NCBI GenBank assembly: GCA_002529645.1
Contig: NAEP01000049.1
Location: 1 to 64,000 of the forward strand
From: Candidatus Lumbricidiphila eiseniae
GTDB lineage: Bacteria > Actinomycetota > Actinomycetes > Actinomycetales > Microbacteriaceae
DNA length: 64,000 bases
Direction: 5' to 3'
The position numbers and the translations under genes are program-made. The notes beneath the pieces were generated by a model. The model was not told the origin of the DNA, searched no databases, and saw nothing but the letters and a program-made list of their open reading frames with translations. Position 1 is the stretch's first letter. Every line of letters starts with the position of its first letter. Shown piece after piece: positions 9,874-17,939 of the stretch.

Positions 9874-11220
9874 GAACCCGAATTCGATCCGTACGGTGAT
9901 TCGCGCGAGACCACGACCCCCACGGGATGGCCCGCGCCCTGCGCCCGGGAACCTCTCACCGCATCCCTGCGCCTTCCGGGATCGAAGTCGCTCACCAACC
10001 GCGAGCTTGTCCTCTCCGCTCTCGCGGACGGCCCCTCGGTTTTACGCGCGCCGCTCTGGTCGCGCGACAGTGAGCTCATGATCGAGGCACTGCGCACCCT
10101 CGGGGTTATCTGTGAGCGCCTGCCCGGCTCCGGCGGATTCGGGGACGACCTGCGAGTGATTCCCGCCACCGAACTCACCGGATCCACCACCATCGAGTGC
10201 GGCCTCGCCGGCACCGTCATGCGATTTCTTCCCCCGGTCGCTGCCCTCGCACTGGGACCCACCGCGTTTGACGGTGACCCCGCCGCCCGCCGCCGCCCGA
10301 TGGCTCCCATCCTGCAGGCGCTGCGCACGGTCGGTGCCGATATCGCCGATGACGGGCGCGGCCACCTCCCCTTCACCGTGCACGGTCGCGGCACGCTCCC
10401 CGGCGGAGCGGTCCAGATGGATGCCTCCAGCTCCAGCCAGTTCGTCTCCGGCATGCTGCTCTCGGCTCCCCGGTTCGAGAACGGCATTGATCTCCACCAC
10501 ACCGGTGAGCGTCTCCCGAGCATCCCGCACATCGATATGACCATCACAGCGCTGACCGCACGCGGCGTTGAGGTGACCAGTCCCGAGCCGGGACACTGGC
10601 AAGTGAGCCCCGGACCTATCGGTGCTGCACAGATCGACATTGAGCCCGACCTCTCCAATGCTGCACCGTTCCTCATTGCCGCGGTGCTCGTCGGTGGCTC
10701 GGTCACAATTGCGGGATGGCCCGCCACCACGATCCAGGTCGGTGCCCAATTGGCGACAATCCTGCCCCGGTTCGGGGCAACGGTCACCCGAACCGGTGAC
10801 GAGATCACCGTCACCGGGCCTGCGGCGGGGGCGAGCGGACGAGGCATCCGGGCCGTTGATCTTGACCTGTCCGAGGCGGGCGAACTGGTGCCAAACCTCG
10901 TTGCCCTCGCCGCGTTTGCCGACGGAGCGTCGACGATCACCGGCATCGGTCATATCCGACACCATGAAACCGACCGGCTTGCGGCGCTCACAACCGAGGT
11001 GAACAGGCTCGGCGGGCGCATCACTGAACTCGACGACGGCCTCCACATCGAACCCGCGCCACTGACAGACGGCGGATGGCGCAGTTACGCCGATCATCGG
11101 ATGGCAACAACCGGGGCGCTCCTGGGTCTTGTCGTGCCGGGCATCATCGTGGACGATATCGCCTGCACGTCGAAAACACTGCCGCAGTTCACCCGGTTGT
11201 GGGAGCGGATTCTCGCGTGA
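9853..11220 (+). CDS. aroA: 3-phosphoshikimate 1-carboxyvinyltransferase (EPSP synthase)
   Basis: A 455-residue EPSP synthase that joins shikimate-3-phosphate and phosphoenolpyruvate in the shikimate pathway. Visible signatures are LRLPGSKSLTNRELVLSALA (phosphate-binding SKS), the actinobacterial form of the PEP motif (CGLAGTVMRFLPP), the Ser-rich ASSSSQFVSGML and the C-terminal HHETDRLAAL. The ATG at 9853 gives the normal family length; further upstream the frame is proline/histidine-rich without homology. The stop overlaps the start of rsgA as GTGA. The aroA-rsgA linkage is common in actinobacteria. Confidence 0.93.
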   Translation: MLTTKYSEPEFDPYGDSRETTTPTGWPAPCAREPLTASLRLPGSKSLTNRELVLSALADGPSVLRAPLWSRDSELMIEALRTLGVICERLPGSGGFGDDLRVIPATELTGSTTIECGLAGTVMRFLPPVAALALGPTAFDGDPAARRRPMAPILQALRTVGADIADDGRGHLPFTVHGRGTLPGGAVQMDASSSSQFVSGMLLSAPRFENGIDLHHTGERLPSIPHIDMTITALTARGVEVTSPEPGHWQVSPGPIGAAQIDIEPDLSNAAPFLIAAVLVGGSVTIAGWPATTIQVGAQLATILPRFGATVTRTGDEITVTGPAAGASGRGIRAVDLDLSEAGELVPNLVALAAFADGASTITGIGHIRHHETDRLAALTTEVNRLGGRITELDDGLHIEPAPLTDGGWRSYADHRMATTGALLGLVVPGIIVDDIACTSKTLPQFTRLWERILA

Positions 11221-12269
11221 GCTCGTGGCGGGGTGGTAGTAGCGACACCGATGACGGCGACTTCGACGAGTCGCGAATTCGAATTCGCCCGCATCCGCGC
11301 GGCACCCGCCCCCGCACAAAAACGCGCCCGGAGCACTCGGACGCAACCGTCGGCACGGTGCTGGCCGTTGATCGCGGTCGGTACACCGTCCTCATTGGCG
11401 AGAACAGCACCGACGAGCGCACCCTCACCGCGACCCGAGCGAGCGAGCTGCGGCACGGCTCACTCGTCACCGGCGACCGTGTTGACCTCGTGGGCGACAC
11501 CACCGGCGGAGAGGGCACACTCGCGCGGATTGTCCGCGTGGCACCACGGCGCACGGTTTTGCGACGCAGTGCTGACGATACCGATGCGATCGAACGGATC
11601 ATTGTCGCCAATGCTGACCAGTTGCTCATCGTCGTCGCCGCTCGCGATCCCGAGCCGCGCGTGCGGCTCATTGACCGCTATCTCGTTGCGGCCTACGACG
11701 CGGGCATCCACCCCCTGCTCGCCATGACCAAGATCGACCTCGCCGACCCCACCCGGTTTCTTGCAAACTTCGCGGGGCTCGATCTCACGGTGTTTTGCTC
11801 GGGCACCGACACGAGACCGCTGGCCGACATCAGAGCACACCTCGTGGGGCACACGACGGTGTGCGTGGGACACTCCGGGGTCGGCAAGTCAACCCTCGTT
11901 AACGCGCTCGTACCCGGCGCGGACCGGGCAACCGGGCACGTCAATGCGACGACCGGACGGGGACGGCACACCTCCTCATCGACAGTGTCGCTCCGGGTGC
12001 AGGATGCCTCGCACTCACCAAGCACCGGGTGGATTATTGATACCCCCGGCGTGCGCTCATTCGGGCTCGGGCACGTCAACCCCCGTAACATCCTCGGCGC
12101 GTTCCCTGACCTTGCGGTGGTTGCCGAGGAGTGTCCGCGGGGCTGCACACACCTGCCCAGTGCACCGGATTGTCTGCTTAACGAGTCGCTCAGCGCGGGC
12201 ACTCTCGGTGCACACGGTCAGGGCCGACTCGATTCACTGCAACGGTTGCTCACGACCTTCAGTTCCTAA
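11217..12269 (+). CDS. rsgA: Ribosome small-subunit-dependent GTPase A
   Basis: A 350-residue circularly permuted GTPase that assists 30S subunit maturation. An OB fold lies at about 40-105, then the GTPase motifs in permuted order: the G4-like TKID near 175, Walker A GHSGVGKSTLVNAL near 220 and DTPGVRSFGL near 275. The C-terminal zinc knuckle is visible as ECPRGCTHLPSAPDC. It starts with GTG at 11217 in a GTGA overlap with aroA, so translational coupling is likely. Its last 36 bases overlap the end of the convergent membrane-protein gene inside a 21-bp tandem repeat. Confidence 0.92.
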   Translation: MSSWRGGSSDTDDGDFDESRIRIRPHPRGTRPRTKTRPEHSDATVGTVLAVDRGRYTVLIGENSTDERTLTATRASELRHGSLVTGDRVDLVGDTTGGEGTLARIVRVAPRRTVLRRSADDTDAIERIIVANADQLLIVVAARDPEPRVRLIDRYLVAAYDAGIHPLLAMTKIDLADPTRFLANFAGLDLTVFCSGTDTRPLADIRAHLVGHTTVCVGHSGVGKSTLVNALVPGADRATGHVNATTGRGRHTSSSTVSLRVQDASHSPSTGWIIDTPGVRSFGLGHVNPRNILGAFPDLAVVAEECPRGCTHLPSAPDCLLNESLSAGTLGAHGQGRLDSLQRLLTTFSS

Positions 12270-12740
12270 TTCACGACCTTCAGCACCCACTTCATAGTCT
12301 TCAGCACCTAAAAACTGTGCACGCACGGACCGTGTCACCAGCAGTCCGATCACCGTCACCGCGGGAATAAGCAGCACCCACCCGATATCCGGCCGAGCAA
12401 AAGCCCCCTGCATCGCACCAACCGCAACGGAGATCTGCAGTATTTGCCAAACAATCGCGGATGGCCGTGACCACGGTGCCCCCCGAAAGGCGGCCACCGT
12501 CATCGCAATGAGCCATACTGCGCCAATAAGAACTGTCACAATGAGAGCAACCGCGGTCGCCAGTGATGACGCACCCCCGATGACCAGATCCAGCAACAAC
12601 CACCCCGCTACGAAGACACTCGCACCCGATTCCAGCACAAGGATGCCTCGGACAAACCATCCGCCGATTTTGCCTCTGAGAGAAAACCCGGCACCGGAAG
12701 CAGGGTCAGAGCTTACAGATTCCAGATAATTTGCCGACAT
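12234..12740 (-). CDS. Four-helix integral membrane protein of unknown function
   Basis: A 168-residue protein with four predicted membrane segments (for example ASVFVAGWLLLDLVIGG, TAVALIVTVLIGAVWLIA, GWVLLIPAVTVIGLLV). I do not recognise a named family; similar small membrane proteins are common in Microbacteriaceae. The ATG at 12740 is preferred because GAAGG lies five bases upstream; a GTG twelve bases earlier is possible. The hydrophilic tail is made of seven-residue units (GAEDYEV, GAEGREL, GTEGREQ) encoded by a 21-bp repeat that also encodes the end of rsgA on the other strand. Confidence 0.7.
   Translation of the reverse strand: MSANYLESVSSDPASGAGFSLRGKIGGWFVRGILVLESGASVFVAGWLLLDLVIGGASSLATAVALIVTVLIGAVWLIAMTVAAFRGAPWSRPSAIVWQILQISVAVGAMQGAFARPDIGWVLLIPAVTVIGLLVTRSVRAQFLGAEDYEVGAEGRELGTEGREQPLQ
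12250..12312. repeat. 21-bp tandem repeat shared by two convergent gene ends
   Basis: Three 21-bp units beginning at 12250, 12271 and 12292 (TCACGACCTTCAG, TCACGACCTTCAG, TCATAGTCTTCAG). On the plus strand the first holds the rsgA stop codon; on the minus strand all three encode the heptad tail of the membrane protein. The repeat has therefore lengthened the minus-strand protein beyond the end of rsgA. Confidence 0.85.
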
Positions 12741-12930
12741 ACCAACCTTCACCTATTGCTTCAGACCCTGCACTGTGGGAACATTTACCCGGTCGAATCT
12801 ACGCTCACAGGGACGTGAGCGGGTCGCCAACGATCCTAACTTCCCTGGGTTCGGCCATCCACTCGCGTCTAGATGAGATGCCGTGGGGCGTGCGGATGTG
12901 CGCGTAAAAACAACGCAAGGAGCAAACTCA

Positions 12931-13179
12931 ATGGATTGGCGCGACAAAGCCGCATGCCTTACGGCTGACCCGGAACTCTTTTTTCCGGTTGGCAACACTG
13001 GTCCTGCCGTGGATCAAATTGAAAAGGCTAAGGCGGTCTGTGCGCGTTGCTCGGTGACAGAAATTTGTCTGCAGTACGCCCTGGAGACCGGCCAAGACTC
13101 GGGGGTCTGGGGTGGCCTCTCTGAAGACGAACGTCGTGCCCTCAAACGGCGCGCGGCGCGGGCGCGGCGGGCAGGTTAG
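12931..13179 (+). CDS. whiB1: WhiB1-type iron-sulfur transcriptional regulator
   Basis: An 82-residue WhiB protein. The four cluster-binding cysteines are Cys9, Cys37, Cys40 and Cys46 (CARCSVTEIC), followed by the GVWGG turn and a basic C-terminus (RRALKRRAARARRAG) that contacts DNA. Sequence and cysteine positions match mycobacterial WhiB1, an essential [4Fe-4S] protein that binds SigA region 4 and responds to nitric oxide. The start ATG at 12931 follows AAGGAG at about 12918. It is a monocistronic gene facing the pdtaS end. Confidence 0.95.
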   Translation: MDWRDKAACLTADPELFFPVGNTGPAVDQIEKAKAVCARCSVTEICLQYALETGQDSGVWGGLSEDERRALKRRAARARRAG

Positions 13180-13246
13180 GTTTCGCTCCGAACGGCTGGC
13201 CTCCGGGTTCCGGCGAGCAGGCTCCCGAAGCCGGGCGAGTTCGCGA

Positions 13247-14737
13247 CTACCCGGTAATCCACCGCAACGGCACGCTGATCGTGACCTCGGTCCCGTAGCC
13301 GGTGACGGTGTGCCAGTCGATCGTGCCTCCGAGTTCCCCCTGCACGAGGGTGCGCACGATCTGCGTTCCCAGTCCCGATCCCACTTTGCCCTCGGGCATC
13401 CCAGAACCGGAGTCCCGCACCAGGACGCTGAGGGTGCTCGGCGTCCGATCCGCGATAATCTCCACCACCCCCTCCTGCCCCACGAGACCGTGCTCGACCG
13501 CGTTCGTCACCAACTCTGTGAGCGCGAGCGCGAGCGGCGTCGCATACTCACTCGGCAGAACCCCGAATGAGCCGGAGCGCTTGGGGTGCACCGTTGTATT
13601 GTGTGCCGACGCCACCTCCGTGACAAGCAGCAACGCCCGATCAAACACGTCATCGAAGTCGACGGTTTGGCTCAACCCCTCCGACAGCGTGTCATGGACC
13701 ACGGCAATCGCCCCCACTCGGCGCATTGCCTGCGTGAGGGCATCCCGTGCTTCGGTGGAGTGCGTGCGACGCGCCTGAATTCGCAAGAGTGATGCGACGG
13801 TTTGCAGATTGTTTTTGACCCGATGGTGGATTTCCCGGATCGTCGCATCCTTGGTGATGAGTTCCTGTTCCTGGTGCCGCAGTTCCGTGACATCGCGCGT
13901 GAGCACGATCGCCCCGGTCCGTTCACCACGAAGTCGAATCGGGATGGCTCGCAGCGTGACGGTGACCCCCCGAGCTTCTACATCGGTGCGCCACGGTGCG
14001 CGCCCCGTCACCACGACGGGAAGCATTTCGTCAACGACCGCGTTCCCTGCAATAATCGCCGTGGTCACCTCGGCGAGTGATTCCCCTTCCAGTTCACCGT
14101 CAAAACCCATACGGTAGAACGCCGAGAGCGCATTGGGGCTCGCGAACGATGAAACACCCTCGATATCCAATCGAACGAGGCCATCGGACGCGCGCGGTGC
14201 CCCGCGCCGCGGGCCGCTCGGGGCGGACAGGTCCGGGAAATCGCCGGAGGAAATCATCTCAAACAGTTCGGCAGCGCACTCGTTGAATGTCAGTTCCTGC
14301 CGACTGGGATTGCGGTGCGCACCCAGGTTGGTGTGCCGAGTGAGCACCGCGACCGGTTCTGGGTCAGTCTCAGCGCGAGCGGCGGCGAGCTTTCGAAGCA
14401 CCGGAACCGCGCGCACGCGCGTCGGCATCTCCTCGTACCAGTCCAGCGAGGTGGAATCCACAATCTCGGATGTCTCGAACGCGCGCGATGCCAGCTCCAG
14501 CCACTGGGGCTTGATCGACTGTCCGACAATATCTCGATAAAACAGCGTCGCCGCACTCGACGGTCGGGAGTGCGCAACCGCCACAAACGAATCATCCGCC
14601 GCGGGAACCCAGAGAATAATATCCGCGAAGGCCAGATCGGCAAGAAGCTGCAGATCTCCGACAAGCAACTGCAGCCAATCGACGGTGGCCTGGCTGCTGC
14701 GGCCCTGCGCGAGAACAAGATCACCAAGGGTCGACAC
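13247..14737 (-). CDS. pdtaS: PdtaS-type sensor histidine kinase
   Basis: A soluble histidine kinase of 496 residues. The N-terminal GAF-like domain (start VSTLGDLVL, about 1-150) is followed by a PAS-like domain (about 170-285), a HisKA_2 H-box with the phosphorylated histidine (IHHRVKNNLQTVASLLRIQ, near 305), and a HATPase domain ending DSGSGMPEGKVGSGLG. In mycobacteria PdtaS phosphorylates PdtaR, an ANTAR RNA-binding antiterminator. The GTG at 14737 is chosen because the conserved STLGDL start follows it. The partner pdtaR is not in this window. Confidence 0.88.
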   Translation of the reverse strand: MSTLGDLVLAQGRSSQATVDWLQLLVGDLQLLADLAFADIILWVPAADDSFVAVAHSRPSSAATLFYRDIVGQSIKPQWLELASRAFETSEIVDSTSLDWYEEMPTRVRAVPVLRKLAAARAETDPEPVAVLTRHTNLGAHRNPSRQELTFNECAAELFEMISSGDFPDLSAPSGPRRGAPRASDGLVRLDIEGVSSFASPNALSAFYRMGFDGELEGESLAEVTTAIIAGNAVVDEMLPVVVTGRAPWRTDVEARGVTVTLRAIPIRLRGERTGAIVLTRDVTELRHQEQELITKDATIREIHHRVKNNLQTVASLLRIQARRTHSTEARDALTQAMRRVGAIAVVHDTLSEGLSQTVDFDDVFDRALLLVTEVASAHNTTVHPKRSGSFGVLPSEYATPLALALTELVTNAVEHGLVGQEGVVEIIADRTPSTLSVLVRDSGSGMPEGKVGSGLGTQIVRTLVQGELGGTIDWHTVTGYGTEVTISVPLRWITG

Positions 14738-14817
14738 CGTACCAGCGTAGTGCCGCGGTGGGCGCAACACGGGACTGAAGATGACTCCACACTGCGCGAT
14801 CTGTCACGGCCGATCCC

Positions 14818-14910
14818 TAGCTGCGTGGGAAGACCGAGCCGCGAAGAACTTCGCCTCCCACCGGGTCACAGTCCAACCCTCAGCGTACGAGAAGACTGAG
14901 CGCATAGTCA
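14818..14910. repeat. Two degenerate 60-62-bp-spaced copies at the end of the CpaE-like gene
   Basis: The end of the minus-strand ATPase gene (CAGCGTACGAGAAGACTGAG from 14881) has a diverged copy 60-62 bases further out (CTGCGTGGGAAGACCGAG from 14821). Spacing and position at a gene's stop codon resemble the clear 61-bp arrays listed below, but the match is gapped and only about two thirds identical. Confidence 0.3.
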
Positions 14911-16169
14911 CGGATGGCTCGACGCAGCGCCGAACGCGGTGCCACCACCCGCAACGGTGCAGCGGCGGCGAGCGCGGCATCCGTTGCACTCGCGTCGTTC
15001 GGCAGTCGGTACACAGAACGGCCGCCAATACCCCGGAGTGCCGTTCGCAGGTGTTCCTGCGGACGACGCCCGAGCACTCGTGGGCGCACCCGGTTCACGA
15101 ACACATCAATACTGGTCGGTGCCGCGAGCATCCGCAGTGCTGCCGCCCCCTCACGCACACGCTCCAGCCCGACCGGGTCAGCTGCGCCAACCACGACGAT
15201 TCGATCGGCGGCTGCGAGGCACCGACGCGCGAGAACGCCACGCGAATCAAGGCCTGTGTTCCCGATGGCGAGCGCAGACCCGACGTCCACGACAAGACAA
15301 TCGGCATCGGCTCGTGCGCCCGCAAGCACTGCCCCCACCGCCGCGGTATCGATGCGGCCTCCGGTGTGGGTGGTGCCCGACAGCACGACCAGCGACCCGC
15401 CGGGGGAAGGAAACTCCTGGGTGAGGGTGCGCCATGTCGCGACATCCAACGCTGTCTCGCGGAGCGGCACTTGAGTTTCACCGGTCCCACCAGCGGGTGC
15501 CGAGGGCGAGGCATCCAGAGTGCCGCGCGTCATCGTAACCAGTTGGATAGCCCGCCGATATGCCTCGGCAAATCCGCCGTAATCAACCGCTAACCCCAAC
15601 ACCCGCGCGATCGTGCCGTTCCCGTCCGGATCCGCCTCCACCAGAGCAACCCGTTGCCCCGCGGCAGCCAGTTCAGCGGCAAGGTTAATGGCAACTGTTG
15701 TGCGCCCCGGGGCACCCGGTGGCCCCCAGACGACGAGGCATCCCGTCGACCCGACAAGCGGTATCGCTCGCGGTAACGAAACCGGCTGCAAGCGCGCCGC
15801 CAGCGCCACCCACTCCGACTCCGACAGGGGATCCGGCTCGGCACCGGTTGAACGCCACCGCGTCGATTGGCGCAGGGCCACCTCCACAACCTCCCGCAAC
15901 CCCAGGGATGCCGCGTGCTCGGCACCCGTTGCGCTCGTGACGAGCCCCACCGTGCGGATGCCTCGATCATCGCACTCCGCCAGCACGGCGGCGTTGAGCG
16001 CACCACGCTCTGACCGCACGACCACTACCTCGGGAGCAACAAGATCGAGATTCTCCCGAACCGCTGTCTCGTCTGCCACCACGGCACACACCGTGTGCCC
16101 TCGTTCCCGTGCCACACGCGCAAGCGAAACCATCAGTTCGTCATCGGGCGCAAACATCAGTCGAGTCAC
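14880..16169 (-). CDS. CpaE/ParA-like (MinD superfamily) ATPase with altered P-loop
   Basis: A 429-residue protein with an N-terminal receiver-like or degenerate domain (about 1-120, VTRLMFAPDDELMVSLARVA) and a C-terminal SIMIBI ATPase fold. The P-loop reads GPPGAPGRTTVAINLA, with arginine where the Walker lysine normally sits; DPDGNGTIARVLG and CLVVDVG follow. CpaE-type proteins of pilus/septum loci often have altered P-loops. The GTG at 16169 is chosen because GGAGGGAA lies just upstream. The function may be pilus positioning or septum placement; no pilus genes are visible here. Confidence 0.7.
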   Translation of the reverse strand: MTRLMFAPDDELMVSLARVARERGHTVCAVVADETAVRENLDLVAPEVVVVRSERGALNAAVLAECDDRGIRTVGLVTSATGAEHAASLGLREVVEVALRQSTRWRSTGAEPDPLSESEWVALAARLQPVSLPRAIPLVGSTGCLVVWGPPGAPGRTTVAINLAAELAAAGQRVALVEADPDGNGTIARVLGLAVDYGGFAEAYRRAIQLVTMTRGTLDASPSAPAGGTGETQVPLRETALDVATWRTLTQEFPSPGGSLVVLSGTTHTGGRIDTAAVGAVLAGARADADCLVVDVGSALAIGNTGLDSRGVLARRCLAAADRIVVVGAADPVGLERVREGAAALRMLAAPTSIDVFVNRVRPRVLGRRPQEHLRTALRGIGGRSVYRLPNDASATDAALAAAAPLRVVAPRSALRRAIRDYALSLLVR

Positions 16170-16173
16170 GAGG

Positions 16174-16262
16174 TTCCCTCCGTCGGTGGTGGCTCCTTGT
16201 CGGTGATTGGTGTTGCACCGGCACCCACCCCCGGGATTCCCTCCATCGGTAGCAACCCCGCC
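16174..16262. repeat. 63-bp-spaced diverged duplication around the CpaE-like gene start
   Basis: TTCCCTCCGTCGGTGG at 16174 and TTCCCTCCATCGGTAG at 16237 repeat the ribosome-binding-site region of the ATPase gene 63 bases further upstream. Read on the minus strand both give a GGAGGGAA element. The intervening sequence differs. Confidence 0.45.
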
Positions 16263-16406
16263 CTGCCGCGTGCCGCCACTAACCATCTCAAGCCGGGCCG
16301 ATGCTGGCAACTGTCCCTTTCAATCAATCGGCACGTCATGCGGGAAGACCCGGAACAGGGTCAGCGTGCCTATTTTCATCGTTGACCAATATTCTTTGGG
16401 GTTCTT

Positions 16407-17087
16407 ATGGTTCGAATCATGGGGAATACAAATGCCGCAGAGCACTATCACAGTTACCGCACGCCGCGTCCACCGGCGCCACACCTGTCCGTCGTTGAGC
16501 CACCGCGCTCGCCCGCGCGGATCACTCCGACCACCCGAGGAACCACGGATGCGGGAACGACACCGCACCCGCGCGCGCGGGTCGCTCAACACTCACGACC
16601 CGATACCTCCACGGTCGCCCCCGCAACCGATACACGCTGGTCAGGCACGAGATCGGCAAGCGGGAATTCGACAACGAGCACGACCGCAGAGAATGTGCGA
16701 TCACTCGAGGAGTATTTCGCACGACAACGCACCCGGTCCGCAGACCTCCCGGATCCCGAACCAGTCGTGCGCTACCTGGCCCACTGTGCGGTTGAAGTGC
16801 TGCTTGGTGCTCGAGATCTTGATCAACTGGCACGGTGGGTAACCGGCCAGGTCTATCAGCAACTACACACACGCGTTGCACTCGCAGCACGAGCGCGTGC
16901 GGCAAAGGGCATCAGCCCACGGCGTCCGACGCTGAATCTGGGCACGGTCATGGTCAGTTCACCGAGTGACGGAATCATTGAGGCAACGGTCATCGTGCAC
17001 CAACATCACGGTCGCGTTCGGGCTGTCGCAATCCGGCTCGAGGGTTTTGACTGTCGTTGGCGGGCAAGCGCTGTCTGCGTCATGTAA
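16407..17087 (+). CDS. Rv3235-family protein
   Basis: A 226-residue protein. Residues 1-100 are disordered, rich in Pro/Thr/Ser/Arg; residues about 105-226 form the conserved Rv3235 domain (EPVVRYLAHCAVEVLLGARD, then LARWVTGQVYQQLHTRVALA, and a beta-rich end). The function of this actinobacterial family is unknown. In relatives it sits near secA; here about 6 kb of other genes separates them. The start is uncertain: ATG 16407 or ATG 16419, with no strong ribosome binding site for either. Confidence 0.75.
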   Translation: MVRIMGNTNAAEHYHSYRTPRPPAPHLSVVEPPRSPARITPTTRGTTDAGTTPHPRARVAQHSRPDTSTVAPATDTRWSGTRSASGNSTTSTTAENVRSLEEYFARQRTRSADLPDPEPVVRYLAHCAVEVLLGARDLDQLARWVTGQVYQQLHTRVALAARARAAKGISPRRPTLNLGTVMVSSPSDGIIEATVIVHQHHGRVRAVAIRLEGFDCRWRASAVCVM

Positions 17088-17160
17088 CACTTGCCCACGG
17101 ACGTGACCCGACGACCAGACATGAGAACCTCCGTGATCGTAAAGGTGCATGAGGTATTTC

Positions 17161-17310
17161 CACTAAGCCCGGAGACCCTCCTCCGCCAGGAACAGCACCA
17201 CGTGTGGGCTGGAGAGGTCTCTACTAAGCCGGAGGCCCTCTCCTTCCGCAATCCCGCTGCTGCCACCAACCTCATGGCCGGGTACAGCTAGGCTCCGCTT
17301 CCCTCTGTCG
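17161..17310. repeat. 61-bp-period CRISPR-like mini-array, two to three units
   Basis: A motif starting ACTAAGCCCGGAGACCCTC at 17162 recurs as ACTAAGCCGGAGGCCCTC at 17223, exactly 61 bases on, and more weakly at about 17284. The first about 27 bases are conserved with small changes; the 33 bases between differ. It lies 75 bp after the Rv3235-family gene. It is one of the less clear members of the set. Confidence 0.5.
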
Positions 17311-17321
17311 TTAGGGAGTGT

Positions 17322-17935
17322 CTTTTGACGTGTTCGGTCGCTGCGACCCAAGGGATGTTTACCCCCCTCGGGAAGTGTCGGGTGGCCGAGAAACTCGAAC
17401 TCAGAGCCATCCGTGTGACCCCTCACTCCCAGGAAACCCTAGGGGAAGGAGCATGATCTCTCATCCTCCTCACAGGTAAATTGTACCTTCTCAAATATAG
17501 AGTGCCCTTGTATAGGGATTACCTGTACCTGTTATCCGTATCTGTGTTGTGTGGTGCGAGGAAGTGGTTTGTTGTGAGGCGTGTGTTGCTGTCTCCTGTT
17601 GTGGTGGGCTTGCGCGAGCACGTGTCGCGTGAGGGGCGTGAGAAAAGCCCGCCTGGATGGTGCTTCTCCGGGGCAGTGAAAAACCTGGGAGACAGCTCAG
17701 AGCCGTTGCTGATCACGGTGTCTTTCACGGATGAACACACAACGCTTACTGATCTCACGCAGACAACAACTCAGATGAGAACCAAAACCCAGGCGAGATC
17801 AGGTGCTGAAAAGTCGTGCGACACCACACCCACCATGAGGTGTGTGCTGACAGGAGCAAGAAAAAGAGCAAAACAACCCGGTGCGACCACGAGCCTTTGC
17901 AGATTGAGTGTGCACAAAGACAGGAGCACGTGCTC
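17322..17935 (+). promoter_or_regulatory. Long leader of the first beta-propeller gene (copy 1 of a duplicated leader)
   Basis: About 614 bp before the propeller start match 62761-63365 before the second propeller gene. An outer stem pairs 17380-17386 with 17406-17412 and an inner hairpin pairs 17387-17390 with 17394-17397. In copy 2 the changed positions still pair (G-U to A-U, A-U to G-U). A small hairpin GTGA/TCAC (17415-17426) and the invariant CTCACTCCCAGGAAACCCTA follow. Further on are the inverted repeat GGTAAATTGTACC (17475-17487) and GGATTA-N10-TTATCC (17516-17537). I do not match this to a known riboswitch. Confidence 0.55.
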
Positions 17936-17939
17936 ATGA
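17574..17939 (+). CDS. Possible leader-encoded protein, partly conserved in the second leader
   Basis: A frame from GTG 17574 runs 121 codons and its TGA overlaps the ATG of the propeller gene (ATGA at 17936-17939). The first about 75 residues align with a frame at 63005-63241 in the second leader; both keep SEPLLIT and SFTDEHTTL. Substitutions fall somewhat more often at third codon positions, but not strongly, and the copy-2 frame ends 125 bases before its propeller gene. It may be a real small gene or only the shadow of a conserved RNA. Confidence 0.3.
   Translation: MRRVLLSPVVVGLREHVSREGREKSPPGWCFSGAVKNLGDSSEPLLITVSFTDEHTTLTDLTQTTTQMRTKTQARSGAEKSCDTTPTMRCVLTGARKRAKQPGATTSLCRLSVHKDRSTCS

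Noticed and set aside
9720-11346. Two long minus-strand frames (408 and 434 codons) over aroA
   Set aside because: Both mirror aroA codons and contain no recognisable motif; aroA itself has intact signatures.
16390-16430. GGTTCGAATCA as the T-arm of a tRNA
   Set aside because: No matching acceptor, D or anticodon stems can be formed around it, and it overlaps the start of the Rv3235-family gene.
17360-17460. Cyclic-di-AMP (ydaO) riboswitch in the propeller leader
   Set aside because: The order of conserved blocks known for that riboswitch is not present, though the gene context (exported protein) would fit.
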